Numbered from the stretch's first letter, positions 1 through 9,570 are shown. The stretch: 64,000 nt of DNA from JANNYA01 sp031422315 (GCA_031422315.1 JANOQN010000028.1:1-64000), one strand, 5' to 3'. The notes: generated by a model from the sequence alone, not told the origin. Numbers and translations: made by a program.

Positions 1-45
1 TTGAGCAGTATTCTTTTCGCCGCGATAGCGGCTGGGAGTGTTGGG
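1..45 (+). repeat. 3' tail of a RAYT unit cut by the window edge
   Basis: The 14-base palindrome GCCGCGATAGCGGC at 19-32, followed by CTGGGAGTGTTGGG, matches the block that lies about 25 bases after the stop codon of every RAYT copy in this window (3,137; 8,974; 13,526; 17,920). The RAYT coding sequence itself would lie to the left of the window. This is the leftmost trace of the RAYT/rhs array. Confidence 0.75.
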
Positions 46-186
46 ATTAATAAATAATTATGAATTACAATTTAACCCAATAAATAAAAAACCAGCGGTT
101 TTAACGCCGCTTGTTTTTATTTGTTTTTAATTTACGAAAAATGCGTGTACGAGGCTGTGGTATACGAGGCTGTGGTAAGATCGAGG
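46..186. repeat. Hairpin repeat with a tandem-duplication scar
   Basis: An imperfect hairpin (AGCGG, then CCGCT, about 95-112) is followed by a T-rich stretch and TTTACGAAAAATGCGTGTAC. The segment TACGAGGCTGTGG then occurs twice, about 148-175, and GAGGC recurs at 182-186. The arrangement matches the region at 3,386-3,510. There is no gene here. Confidence 0.55.
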
Positions 187-311
187 CCTACGGGCGATCA
201 GTGTCGCGTCACTGCTGCCCAGAGCGCAAGATTTAGTTCGATAATTTAATCGTCGGAATGCATAACAACCGTGGCGAATATTCTTGATTTATTCAGAAAA
301 AGTGGGTGTCT
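187..311 (+). repeat. Element II repeat, copy 1
   Basis: This block starts with CCTACGGGCGATCAGTGTCG and ends with CAGAAAAAGTGGGTGTCT. Diverged copies lie at 16,717-16,828 and 18,322-18,445. The two right-hand copies are joined to rhs sequence at the same rhs base, but this copy is not, so its left boundary belongs to the element itself. The right end is the box after which unrelated sequence begins. Confidence 0.65.
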
Positions 312-327
312 AGCGTCGTTAACCACT

Positions 328-942
328 CTAAAATTTTAATTCTGATCTGAAGCCATCGTCAGCGATTGAATTAAGATCAGATGACTTAGATATATCTATA
401 AGCGCTTCGGCAGCTGATTTAGATAGTTTACTAAACCCGTGTCTTCCATCAGCTGCGCTATGTCGGCTGTAAAATACTCTTTCAATATCCCCGTCGACTG
501 ATGAATACACGTAATAACTAATACTTGGCATATCAATTCTGACGCTCTGATCGCTGGTGACGCAAGAAACGTCATATATTGGAGTGTTTTTAAATATTTT
601 TTGACCAATTTGGGTTTTTGATAGCTTGTGAACCGCCTTAAGCGGTTTTTCAACATCTAGGCAATTGCTTATCCAAAATATACGTTCAATATTATCGAAT
701 GCACTGCTACATTTTGCGCCATGTGAGAATGCAAATGCTAAAGCCCTTGGCGATTTCTCATTCGACTTTAAGGACACTAAAGCCCTCTCAGCTTGGCAGA
801 ATTCAAATGGCGCATTCTGAAACTTACTAAAAGAAAATATTGACTCAAAGCTGTGCCTTGAAAGGCGAAAGTAGGTTGCTTCCTCCGAAGCGATACATGG
901 AGTAAGGCAATTCAGAATCAAGAATATGGCGGCAGGTTTCAT
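328..942 (-). CDS. Putative exported immunity protein for rhs tip a
   Basis: A 204-residue protein of no family I recognise. The N-terminus has a lysine, then a hydrophobic stretch (AAIFLILNCL) and a plausible cleavage site near CIAS, so it is probably exported to the periplasm. Its ATG overlaps the stop of the upstream rhs tip in an ATGA junction at 939-942, the usual layout of a toxin and its immunity gene, and the two are probably translationally coupled. The immunity role is inferred from position alone. If the signal peptide is real, the partner toxin, a probable zinc protease, would have to be neutralised in the periplasm. The gene ends just right of an element II box. Confidence 0.6.
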   Translation of the reverse strand: MKPAAIFLILNCLTPCIASEEATYFRLSRHSFESIFSFSKFQNAPFEFCQAERALVSLKSNEKSPRALAFAFSHGAKCSSAFDNIERIFWISNCLDVEKPLKAVHKLSKTQIGQKIFKNTPIYDVSCVTSDQSVRIDMPSISYYVYSSVDGDIERVFYSRHSAADGRHGFSKLSKSAAEALIDISKSSDLNSIADDGFRSELKF

Positions 943-2455
943 TGTTTTCTCAATTGGTTTCTGTATGCGTTAACTACTTTTTTAATTTCAGTTCGATTGA
1001 CGCGCCTATCCGAATCATAGGATTGCATGCCACCGCTTCCGTCTGGTGAATGCCACGCACCTGAGATATGGTGCATGGTTTCGTGCGCCCATACGCTCTG
1101 ATCAGTATTCAATGAAGCAGATATGTATGATATTCCTTCCCAAGATCCACTCATTCCAGTAGAAGTTAAACCACTAGTTAAATTTCGATCTGGATGAATA
1201 TCTGGATGTCTGAAAAAATATGAGTCAGGAGTAGGTGAATTCGATTTTATGTTAACTATCACCGTATAGTCAATTGGGTCTTTAATAGTGCCATTTAACG
1301 TGGTTGTTAAGTCGCGTTCGGCAATTTTAATTGCGTCTAAATACTCTGCCTCAGATAATTCGGTCAATCCGTCGGCTATCGCGGCATTGTATAGTGATTT
1401 TGGGGTTGTACTAATCGAGCCTCTCGCTGAGTTTAAATTGAGCACGAGCATTCTTTCCGACTCCGTTTCAATATACTCAGCGTTCTCAAGAAGTTTAACG
1501 TTTGCGCTCGCCGGGCTATCAACATCTTTTGCAGCGTATTCCGATTGAAGTGCGGATGCACGTCCCACCTCACTCGCCCCACCCCGCGACCCATCCGTCT
1601 GCGATTTCTGACTAGTCCCCTGCGTAACCGTATAGCCGCTATTTTTGAATGCAGTAGCGATTTGCTTTCTTTCGCTCGCATTGAATCCCGTAAACCGAAC
1701 TTCGCCACCTTTGTCTAACGTGTCGTCAATCCTTGCAGCTAACTTTTGCTCACCCGTGCATATCCGAGTGCCAGTGCTCGCCTGGCAATACCCCGTAGGA
1801 TCCGTCCCCGACAGCGGATTATTCATCAAATAACTATACCCATTCAAACTCTGCGAATTGGTAGGAAACTGAATAATCGGATCCACGCCATAAAACCGGC
1901 CCAGGTTATAGTCATAAGCCCGGCCATTCATATGAATCAGCCCGGCTTCGTCTAAATGCTCGTGCCCGGTAAAGCCTTTGCGATTGCGTTTACCGTTCGG
2001 ATTGTTAGCAAACAAACGACCGCTTTGCGAATCCAGGCCCTGATTATCACGCGCTTTACCAAACGCATCAAAGCTGCGGAACTCCGCCTGCGCGCCATCA
2101 GAGTTCAAAATCACGCCACTCTTGTCAGTAATGACTAATGCGGAACCTAAGCGATCCTGATGCATAAAGCTCAGGCCAATTTGCGTGCCTGCGCCATTGT
2201 GCAGTACGCCTTCGGCCAGATAGGTTCGGCTGGCCGTAAGTGTGCTGCCGGTGTATTCGGCCTCGTATGATCCGGCATAAATTACCGTGCGCGTTTGCTG
2301 CCCTGCCGCGATTTGCAGCGCTTTCGCACCGGTAGCGCTCAGGTAAAAATCAATGCGGGTGTTGGTGCGTGCATCGGTGCCTGTGCCGTTGGTCAGTGTG
2401 TACTGCGGCCGATTATCAATATCAAAACCAAAGCTTTCGGTCAGCGAATTATTAC
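939..2455 (-). pseudogene. Displaced rhs tip a: RHS core end plus metallopeptidase-like toxin
   Basis: The frame is homologous to the 3' part of the full-length rhs at 19,045-28,845. The first in-frame ATG is at 2,165 (408 residues), but rhs similarity continues upstream to about 2,455 and stops at a repeat boundary, so about 2,000 N-terminal codons are missing. Visible in order are the RHS core with the NNPLSGTDPTGY end motif, a linker shared with tips c and f (SQTDGSRGGASEVG), and a unique C-terminus containing HETMHH. The HExxH pattern in WAHETMHH suggests a zinc metallopeptidase toxin. No signal peptide or promoter is visible, so it is probably a silent donor cassette unless recombined onto an intact rhs. 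The immunity-like gene follows with an ATGA overlap. Confidence 0.7.
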
Positions 2456-2565
2456 GACGTCAGACACCCATTTTGGGGTAAATATTATCGATTTATTCAG
2501 GGAAAGTGGGTGTCCGGCGTCGTTTCGGCGTCGTTTGCCTCCGGCGTCGTTTGCCGTTTGCCGTT
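2454..2565. repeat. Inverted box repeat and nested GGCGTCGTTT duplications
   Basis: Left arm 2,454-2,470 (ACGACGTCAGACACCCA) is inverted relative to 2,507-2,523 (TGGGTGTCCGGCGTCGT), with two mismatches and a 36-base loop. To the right, GGCGTCGTTT occurs three times with spacers that grow, and then GTTTGCC repeats, ending exactly where the truncated RAYT begins. The left arm begins exactly where rhs tip a stops matching the other rhs genes. Confidence 0.7.
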
Positions 2566-3114
2566 TTGAGCGAACCGATTGCTCGCCAAGCTAATGCCGA
2601 AGACAAAGTCACCGGTAGATTTTGGGAAGGCCGATTTAAGTGTCAGGCTTTACTGTCTGAGAAATCCATTCTGGCGGCCATGACTTACGTGGATTTGAAT
2701 CCAGTGCGTGCCAAAATTTCCAGCGGCATCAGCACTTCTCGCTACACCAGCATCAAAGCGCGCAACCTGGAAATTCTGCGCGATCAAACCAAAGCAAGCG
2801 CGCCGTTGATGCCGCTGATTGGCGTGAAATCGTTCAATGTGCCGACACTGACAAATGCTGAATATATCGATTTGGTTGATTTCACCGGGCGCGAATGGCA
2901 TGCGGGCAAGCGCGGAAAAATTGAGGCAACCGAGCCGCGAGCGCTAAGAAAACTTGGGCTTGATAAAGATCATTGGACGACGCGCGTCAAAGGAATTGGC
3001 TCAGGATATTGGCGTGTTGTGGGTGAACTTGAAGAGCTGATTGATAAGGCTAAGGAAATGGCTCAGCGCACGCTGTTTGGAACGGGATTGGCTCGGATTT
3101 TGAGCACGATTTAA
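2566..3114 (+). pseudogene. 5'-truncated RAYT transposase, copy 1
   Basis: The reading frame matches the C-terminal part of the intact RAYT at 7,992-8,951, from its codon 138 onward, including TGRFWEGRFKCQALLSEK and the family signature MTYVDLNPVRA. The first 137 codons, with the HUH histidine pair, are absent. The break falls exactly at the end of a short-duplication array. Without the HUH motif the product cannot be an active nuclease. An ATG upstream at 2,506 keeps the frame open through the repeats, but those residues are low-complexity and not homologous. The tail repeat follows normally. Confidence 0.85.
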
Positions 3115-3136
3115 GGGTTCAATGAAGTATTTCTAG

Positions 3137-3262
3137 GCCGCGCTTGCGGCTGGGGGCGTTGGGCTTTGGAAATGAGTATGAATCTTGGCTCAAGACTTAC
3201 CGATAGGAAACTATCTATTGCAAAGCGTTTGACTTTTTGATGAGAACGAAAAATGGCTGTCC
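3137..3262 (+). repeat. RAYT tail: hairpin and 83-bp repeat, variant 1
   Basis: GCCGCGCTTGCGGC at 3,137-3,150 is followed by the tail repeat at 3,178-3,262, which starts ATGAATCTTGG and ends AAAAATGGCTGTCC. This variant (CAAGACTTACCGATAGG) is shared with 9,015-9,095; the other four copies read CACGGCTTAAGGATAGG or close to it. Confidence 0.8.
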
Positions 3263-3565
3263 TGCGCTGTGAATGGCTGCGCTGTTCTTGAGAACGAAAA
3301 CAACTGGCTGTCCCGCGGTGTTGATGTTGATAGTCCCGCGGTGTTGATATTTACCCGAAAAAATTTTCTAAAACTAAAGCGAAAAACCAGCGATTTCAAG
3401 ACCGATGGTTTTTCTTTGCTTTTTATTCACGAAAAGCGGCTGTCCTGCGCTGTTCTTGAGAACGAAAACAACTGGCTGTCCCGCGCTGTTGCGGCCGTGG
3501 TGCTGCTGGTGGCGCGCGAAAGTGAGTCATAGCTCCGCGTAGCTTCCCTCGCCTTTTGTCAGATG
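3263..3565. repeat. Box-and-duplication arrays between RAYT copy 1 and immunity gene b
   Basis: No gene. Imperfect duplications of GGCTGTCC-GCGCTGTT units occur at about 3,252-3,300, 3,305-3,352 (GTCCCGCGGTGTTGAT twice) and 3,432-3,495. A second box context, hairpin then TTTATTCACGAAAAGCGG, lies at about 3,386-3,440. The repeated unit starts inside the conserved box and extends into the variable side. Confidence 0.65.
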
Positions 3566-3931
3566 TCAACCAAGCCAGGCTAACGCATGAGCTAAAGAAC
3601 TCCTACCAAAAGCAGCCTGGAGATCGCGCCAAAGAAGCTCGTCGCGTCGCTTTGCGACTGTCAAAGACTCAATTAACCCTGTCGCAACGGCATTGACCAA
3701 CTGCTGACTTGAACTATTCATCGCTTGCTCAATTTCATCAAAGATCTCCATTTTTTTTGAGGGGCTTAGCACTCTAAATCTAGCCAAAATGAGATCAGCA
3801 AGCCCACCAAAAACATGTACAACAGGGAAATTTGATTCTGGCCAATAACTCTGTTGTTCACGCCAGAAATTCTCAATTTCATGAAAATCTATTGATAGTT
3901 GTAGTACAAATTGTTCGATCTCGAGTTCCAT
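3566..3931 (-). CDS. Putative immunity protein for rhs tip b
   Basis: A 121-residue, probably cytoplasmic, largely helical acidic protein with no signal peptide or membrane segment, not assigned to a named family. Its ATG starts directly after a TAA stop (TAAATG) that belongs to the shifted reading frame of the toxin at 3,932, with a purine-rich GAGGGGCG before it. This abutting arrangement suggests that the toxin originally ended at 3,932 and that the two genes were translationally coupled. The immunity role is inferred from position downstream of the toxin tip. Confidence 0.6.
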   Translation of the reverse strand: MELEIEQFVLQLSIDFHEIENFWREQQSYWPESNFPVVHVFGGLADLILARFRVLSPSKKMEIFDEIEQAMNSSSQQLVNAVATGLIESLTVAKRRDELLWRDLQAAFGRSSLAHALAWLG

Positions 3932-6900
3932 TTATTCGCCCCTCAGTGCTCTTTCAGTATCAAGAATTACGTTTTCAGCGGCTGCCCTGTCGGAGCCTAG
4001 CAGTTGGATTTCGCTTAAGCCAATCGTAGAGCACCTCAACAGACTCAGACGCTTTCTGAGTATGGAAGGCACCACCAACTGGAAGCCCCGTTGCAATTTC
4101 TTGCCTCACAGCGGCTGCCGTACTTCCACTCCCTACAGTCGCATTTTCTCGATAGAGTTTTTCCAAAATCCGTGTCAACCCCGGATCAGAAGTTGCAGGA
4201 ATAGACATTTGCGCTCTGAGTTCAGCCTTTAGATTGGCTGCATTTGCGAGTGAACAAGCACAATTGTGCACCAGAGCCCGCTGCTCACCCACAAAATAAG
4301 TGTGGAAATCCCCTACTGTAAAGTTGTAAGTCACCTCACTACGACCAACCGACTGCATGCTGCTAACTGTTAGCACACTTTTGTCAAAGCTTTCAATCTG
4401 CATGCCAGGAAGCAGCTCAATTGAGTCCAGCCAGCCTCGGCCAATCACCCAGTACGGATGATTGTCGGTAACTTCGACGCGCTCTTCCACGCCAAGTTCA
4501 TTAACCGTCACCAGCGCATAAAGCGCTTTTGCAGGGGTGTAGAACAGCTCAGTCACTGGCTTGAGCGCCGTTTCGCCCGTTTTCGTGTCGCGCGCCCAGA
4601 CTAAATCACCAACTTGAAGTTCTTCAATAGGGCGCAATTCGTCAGCGGTCAAAATCAGTGTGCCTTCGGCGAAACAACAGCAGCTTGGGATCAAATACTT
4701 CCCATATCGCAACAAACCAGTTGCGCCCAACAACGCCGAACCATAACTACCATCACGAATTCCAGCCACAGCATCTCTTGGGCCATCCAAAAGAAAACGC
4801 TGCGTTGTATGGATAACAGTAAAGCTAAACGCATTAGAGCCCTCGCCGTCATAGCTATCGTCGATGCTATTTTGAAAGCCTTGCATGCCGTTTACGACAT
4901 CATCAGCAAAGAACTGAAAATTACTGTATTCGCTGCGCGGATCAAACTCTGGCGCAATAATGCCGTAGCTTTGAGCTGCACTATCGTTAATACCCGGAAA
5001 TGGCGTGGTCGTTGCGCTTTCGCAAGGCGAACAACCGGAACCTTGCTCACGATACTTACTGGCATTAATCGCGCTTAGGCCTTCCTGTGCACCATCTTTT
5101 TGACGCCCTGACGTGGGCTCTGTTCGCGCATTAGCCCCATTGTTCGTTTCAGTCCGCCTAACTCCCGAATTCGAGGAATCTCCGCTATCAACTTGCCCAT
5201 CGCCAAATTGATACGAAGTGCAACCAGCCGCTACGCCGCCCTCAATGCGCGTTCCACAATACCCCGTAGGATCCGTCCCCGACAACGGATTATTCATCAA
5301 ATAAGCATAAGGATTCAGTGACTGCGAATTGCTCGTAAATTGCACAATCGGATCCACGCCATAAAACTGCCCCAAGTTGTAGTCATAAGCCCGCCCATTC
5401 ATATGGATCAGCGCGAACTCGTCCAGATGTTCGTGGCCGGTGAAGCCGCGCTGGTTGCGTTTGTTTTGATTGACGCCTAGCCCGGTGCTTGGCAGGTTCA
5501 GCATGCCTAGATTGCTGATGCCCCAGTTGCCATCTAGCGTTTTGCCAAATGGATCAAAGCCTTTGTGCTCGACTTGCAAAGCTGGTGCGGTTCCTAACTT
5601 GCCATCACCAGCAAGCGGCTTTTCGCTAATCGAAACCGGCGATCCCAGCCGATCCGTATGCAAATAATTGAGCTTGCGTCCGCCGCTTTGAATCACCAAC
5701 AAGCTGCCCGAAGTCAAGTAGTAACGCTCCGTACTGACCTGCCCCGCATTGACCTCCCGCTCATACGCTTTGCCCAGATACCAAGTATCGCGACCATTAA
5801 GCTTCTGCAAATATCGCCCACCCGGTGCGCTATAAAAATTCGCCACGCGATTGTCTTGGCTGATCGTGCGCGGCAGATTGTCGATATCGTAGATCAACGC
5901 CATCGCGCTGCCATTGCCGCTGCGGCTAGTGACATTGCCGTTCGCATCGTGGGCTAAGCTTTGGGTTTGCCCATTGGTTAACGTCACTGAGCTTAAGCGA
6001 TGGCTGCTAGTTGGATATTGATAGCTGCTGGCAAAATCAGACTTGTTCGTTAGCTTACCAATCGCATCAAAACCGTAGCTCACCGCAGCCGCCGTGCCCT
6101 GGCCCGTGCGGTTCAAAGTGGTTATGCGGTGCAGCGCATCGTAGGTATAGCGTTCTTCACCCAGCGCGCCGCTGCTAATGCTGCCGCTCACTGGATTTTG
6201 CCAGCTGCCGTTATGCCACTGGGTTTTCAGATTGCCATACACATCAAAGCGGTAGCGCTGATCCAGTGGCTGGTTATTCGGCTGGGTCGGCTTGGCCTTG
6301 CTACAGCCACCGGATTGATTAACGCATCGCGCGAGCAGCCAACCCGAGCTATCAAAAATGCTGTTCGCGCGCCAATCTACCTGCGCACTGCTGACTTTGC
6401 CATACGTCTCTGACGTGGTCAACCCTCGGCCATCCACTGCTTTAACCACGCGAATCGCCGGCGAGAAGTTTGAGTTCAACGAACCCGCCACACTCGGAAT
6501 GTAATCCGCCGCAAAACCTTCGCGGATCAACATGCCTAGGCTGCTGTAGAACTGATAGATCGACACCGGCTGGCTGTCAATCGCGCTTTGCGGATAGGTC
6601 ACTTGCTTGACGCGCCCGAAGCGGCTGTCAAACCCGGTGCGCTGCAGCAGGGTTATCGCACTGGTCGAGCCTTCCTGCATCACCGTGCTGCTGCTGATAG
6701 CGCGCTGTAGGACGTCGTAGCTCGGCGTGGTTTCCCAGCGCTCCAACACCAATCCGCGCGGCGTGCTGCCGGTGCGCGACACCTTTTGTACGGTGCCGTA
6801 GTTCGATCCGGTGTTGTTATACAGCGTGCTCTCAACATAGTTGGTACTGCCCAAACCATTACGGCTGGCTTCACTCCAAGTGCGCTCGAAAGCACGACCA

Positions 6901-7850
6901 AGCTTGTCGTAATTCATCGTGGTGACCAACCCGCGCGCATCGGTTTGGGTTCGCAGCTCGCCAAAACCGTTGTAGGTAAAGTTCCAACTCAAGTACGAGT
7001 TCGAACTCGCGTTCCAGCTGCCACGACTTGGATCAGTGACCTTTGTACGATGCCCAAAGTTGTTATATTCGGCATTGATCGATAGCCCCATCACATCGGT
7101 AATCCGCAGCGGATTGCCTGCGCCGTCGTACCAAAAGCGCGTCATTTTCGGGGTTGTTTGACCAAACTGCGCCGCATCGGTGGTGCTCAGCACTTTGCCG
7201 CTGGAATCAAACAGCCGCGACATTCTAAGCACCGGTGAACCATCGGCGTTTGAACTGCCGCAGGCGGCGTTGATGCTGTTAACTTGGCAAACCTCAATCT
7301 CAGTTCGCGTGCCCATGTGGGCATAGCGGGTGCGCTTAAAGTTGTCGATTTCGGTCGGGATAGGGTTCAGCGGATTGGGAAGCACATCTTGATCGACACG
7401 ATTGAAGCGCTGCCACTTTGTGATGGGGCGCCCGACTAAATCGTATTCAAACTCGGTAAACGCCTGTAGATTGGGTAGGCTTCGGTCAGGCTCATACTGG
7501 CGGAATACTTGGCCTTTGGTGTTGTACACCACATCAGTCACGCTTCGGCCGGAATCGGTGAACTCGCTCGGCGTAATCGCTACACCGTTGCCCAACAGGC
7601 TGCTCACACTGCGAATCGTCCGGCCTAGGCTATCTAGGTATACCGCGCCTTGGCTACCGCCATATTGGCTTTGCACGACGCGCATGACGGCACGGTTGTC
7701 AGTGCACAGGACATCAGCGCCGCAGCGCTCATAGCTGGTGATCATTGACAAACAAATACTTTCGCTGTGGGTGGCGTTTGCCAATCCGGTTGCGACGATG
7801 ATCAAAGCAACCAAACATAATCGTGTCTGCCAGAGACACATCAAAGTCAT
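3932..7850 (-). CDS. RHS protein b with Hint domain and frameshifted toxin tip
   Basis: The uninterrupted frame, 3,975-7,850, encodes 1,291 residues. The N-terminus looks like a signal peptide (LCLVALIIVATGLA, cleavage near ANA) and leads directly into YD repeats homologous to about residue 2,150 onward of the full-length rhs, so the SpvB-like and FG-GAP parts are missing. RHS core ends with DPTGYC near residue 864. A Hint self-splicing-type domain runs about 1,055-1,200 (CCCFAEGTLI, DNHPYW, ALVHNC), and then comes an unassigned toxin of about 90 residues. Near the 3' end the frame stops at TGA after RLRQGSR. A +1 shift just before it reads SDRAAAENVILDTERALRGE and stops at 3,932, abutting the immunity ATG. 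The toxin is therefore frameshifted, or there is a sequence error. Confidence 0.85.
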
Positions 7851-7917
7851 GACTGGCTGGGCATTAAGTTTGGATTGTTTTTTGACTTCACGCAGCGCTT
7901 CAATTTGGTATTTTTGA

Positions 7918-7991
7918 TGTCAGATTGATCTTACACAAATTTGATCCAATGCCCACTGCTACGGGCTGCATTGACGCGCCAAAATCATTCA
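7918..7991 (+). promoter_or_regulatory. Conserved RAYT leader, copy 2
   Basis: TGTCAGATTGATCTTACAC (7,918-7,936) resembles blocks before RAYT copies 3 and 4. In all three, the ACAC lies exactly 59 bases before the RAYT ATG, although the sequence between is diverged. This could be a promoter -10 region or the left end of the RAYT unit. The consensus is TGT(C/A)(A/G)GA(A/T)T, four bases, (C/T)TACAC. Confidence 0.5.
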
Positions 7992-8951
7992 ATGACCCAA
8001 GCCCGCCGCCATCTCGTAGACCCAAAGCACGCGGGCACGTTTCACTGCATCAATCGCTGTGTGCGGCGTTCTTGGCTGTGTGGCATTGATGCATACCTCG
8101 AAAAATCATTCGACCATCGAAAGCCTTGGGTTGAAAAACGCATCATGGAATTAGGCAGCATATTCGCTTGCGGAGTTTACTCTTGGGCCGTGATGAGCAA
8201 TCACCTGCATCTGGTAGTTCACATGAGCCCGGAAGCATCCAGTAAGTGGACTAACGAAGAAGTCGCCGAGCGCTGGGTCAATCTCTACCCCGCTCACACG
8301 CCAGAGCTCTGCGCGCAAAAAGCAGCTGCGATTGTCGATAACGCCAAAGCCATTGCCGAATATCGATCCCGTCTGACTAACTTGTCGTGGCTCATGAAAT
8401 CCTTGAGCGAACCAATTGCGCGCCGGGCGAACGCCGAAGATAAAGTCACGGGTAGATTTTGGGAAGGCAGATTTAAATGTCAGGCGTTGCTGTCTGAGAA
8501 ATCGATTTTAGCCGCCATGACTTACGTCGATTTAAATCCGGTGCGCGCGAACATCGCCAGCGGAATCAGCACGTCGCGCTACACCAGCATCAAAGCCAGA
8601 AATCTGGAAGCTCTGCGCGATCAAAGCAAAGCTAGCGAGCCATTGATGCCACTGATTGGCGTCAAGTCTTTCAATGTGCCGACTTTGACAGCCGCCGAAT
8701 ACATTGACTTAGTCGACTTTACCGGACGCGAAATGCACGCGGGCAAGCGCGGCAAGATTGACGCAACTGAGCCGAGAGCGCTGAGAAAACTGGGGCTAGA
8801 TAAAGATCATTGGACGACGCGCGTCAAAGGCATCGGCTCGGGTTACTGGCGTGTTGTGGGCGAATTGGAAGAACTAATCGACAAGGCGAAAGAGATGGCA
8901 CAGCGAACTTTATATGGCACGGGTTTGGCTCGGATTTTGAGCAAGATTTAA
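7992..8951 (+). CDS. RAYT transposase, copy 2 (intact)
   Basis: A REP-associated tyrosine transposase of the Y1/HUH superfamily, which binds and cuts single-stranded hairpin DNA. I place the start at ATG 7,992 (319 residues), because all three intact copies then begin MTQARR and have identical length; the frame is open upstream to 7,941. His71 and His73 (SNHLHLVVHM) form the HUH metal site. RFWEGRFK and MTYVDLNPVRAN are RAYT signatures. At the position where many RAYTs carry the catalytic Tyr (RYFN-like), this copy has Arg145 (ARRAN). Another Tyr lies in EYRSRL. The gene is divergent from rhs b and faces immunity gene c. Confidence 0.9.
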   Translation: MTQARRHLVDPKHAGTFHCINRCVRRSWLCGIDAYLEKSFDHRKPWVEKRIMELGSIFACGVYSWAVMSNHLHLVVHMSPEASSKWTNEEVAERWVNLYPAHTPELCAQKAAAIVDNAKAIAEYRSRLTNLSWLMKSLSEPIARRANAEDKVTGRFWEGRFKCQALLSEKSILAAMTYVDLNPVRANIASGISTSRYTSIKARNLEALRDQSKASEPLMPLIGVKSFNVPTLTAAEYIDLVDFTGREMHAGKRGKIDATEPRALRKLGLDKDHWTTRVKGIGSGYWRVVGELEELIDKAKEMAQRTLYGTGLARILSKI

Positions 8952-8973
8952 GCATCAACGCAGTAATTTTTTG

Positions 8974-9095
8974 GCCGCGATAGCGGCTGGGGGTGTTGGG
9001 GTTTGGGAATGAATATGAATCTTGGCTCAAGACTTACCGATAGGAAACTATCTATTGCAAACAATTGGACTTTTGAGAACGAAAACTGGCTGTCC
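8974..9095 (+). repeat. RAYT tail, copy 2
   Basis: Hairpin GCCGCGATAGCGGC at 8,974-8,987 with GGGGGTGTTGGG, then the variant-1 tail repeat at 9,015-9,095 ending GAAAACTGGCTGTCC. Confidence 0.8.
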
Positions 9096-9165
9096 CGCGC
9101 TATTCAGGCTGTCCCGCGCTATTGTGCCGTTTCTTGGTGTCCCGTGCCGTTTCTTGGGAAGGATT
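9096..9165. repeat. Junction duplications after the RAYT copy 2 tail
   Basis: GGCTGTCCCGCGCTATT occurs twice (about 9,088-9,120), then TGCCGTTTCTTGG twice on either side of TGTCCCG (about 9,125-9,157). The second duplication begins at the right end of the first. No gene is present. Confidence 0.7.
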
Positions 9166-9248
9166 ATGAATCTTGGTTCACGGCTTAAGGATAGGAAACT
9201 AGCGATTTTGATGAAGCGTTGAGTTTTGAGAGCGAAAAATGGCTGTCC
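9166..9248 (+). repeat. 83-bp tail repeat without an adjacent RAYT
   Basis: Near-identical to 17,961-18,043 and 18,481-18,563, starting ATGAATCTTGGTTCACGG and ending GAAAAATGGCTGTCC. Like 18,481-18,563 it has no RAYT or RAYT hairpin directly before it, so the repeat can be propagated separately. Confidence 0.8.
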
Positions 9249-9338
9249 TTCGTCATTTTCTTCGTCATTTTTTCGTCATTTTCCTTCGTCATTTGTATTG
9301 TGGGTGTCTAACAAACGTGTCTAACAAACGAGGGCAAG
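9249..9338. repeat. TTCGTCATTTT array and GTGTCTAACAAAC duplication
   Basis: Four imperfect TTCGTCATTTTC-type units run from 9,247 to about 9,291. They are followed by TGTGGGTGTCTAACAAAC and a second GTGTCTAACAAAC (about 9,302-9,329). The second duplication includes the last bases of a box. No gene. Confidence 0.7.
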
Positions 9339-9566
9339 TCATCCCGAATATGAAGAAACTAGACTTCCTTTATAAATCTTCTTTTCCTCAATATATTTTA
9401 TCAAGAAAACATCCAGTTCCTGACCCACTGAAAACGTTGATTTGAGACATTTAATTCGCTCTGATGATGCATCTGGAATCAAAACGATAATTCTTCCACC
9501 ATCAAAGCTTAAATAGATCCCATATTCTTCAACGCAGTCAATTTTTCCTTTCACTTTTTTTTCCAT
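9339..9566 (-). CDS. Putative immunity protein for rhs tip c, S1/OB-fold-like
   Basis: About 75 residues. The alternation GKIDCVEEYGIYLSFDGG, then an I/L-rich strand, then VGQELDVFLIKYIEEKK resembles the five-strand S1-type OB fold, which usually binds RNA. That is a pattern match, not a database result. The start could be ATG at 9,566 or GTG at 9,569; GGAG in the end of the rhs frame serves either. It begins only a few bases after the rhs tip stop at 9,571. If the S1 resemblance holds, it may shield an RNA-related target rather than simply bind the toxin; this is speculative. Confidence 0.55.
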   Translation of the reverse strand: MEKKVKGKIDCVEEYGIYLSFDGGRIIVLIPDASSERIKCLKSTFSVGQELDVFLIKYIEEKKIYKGSLVSSYSG

Positions 9567-9570
9567 CACG

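Noticed and set aside
2506..2565. N-terminus of the truncated RAYT copy 1
   Set aside because: The frame is open through the duplication array, but these residues do not match the intact copies; similarity starts only at 2,566.
4614..5078. 154-residue plus-strand ORF inside rhs b
   Set aside because: It is antisense to the Hint and pre-toxin part of rhs b, and composition follows the coding strand opposite.
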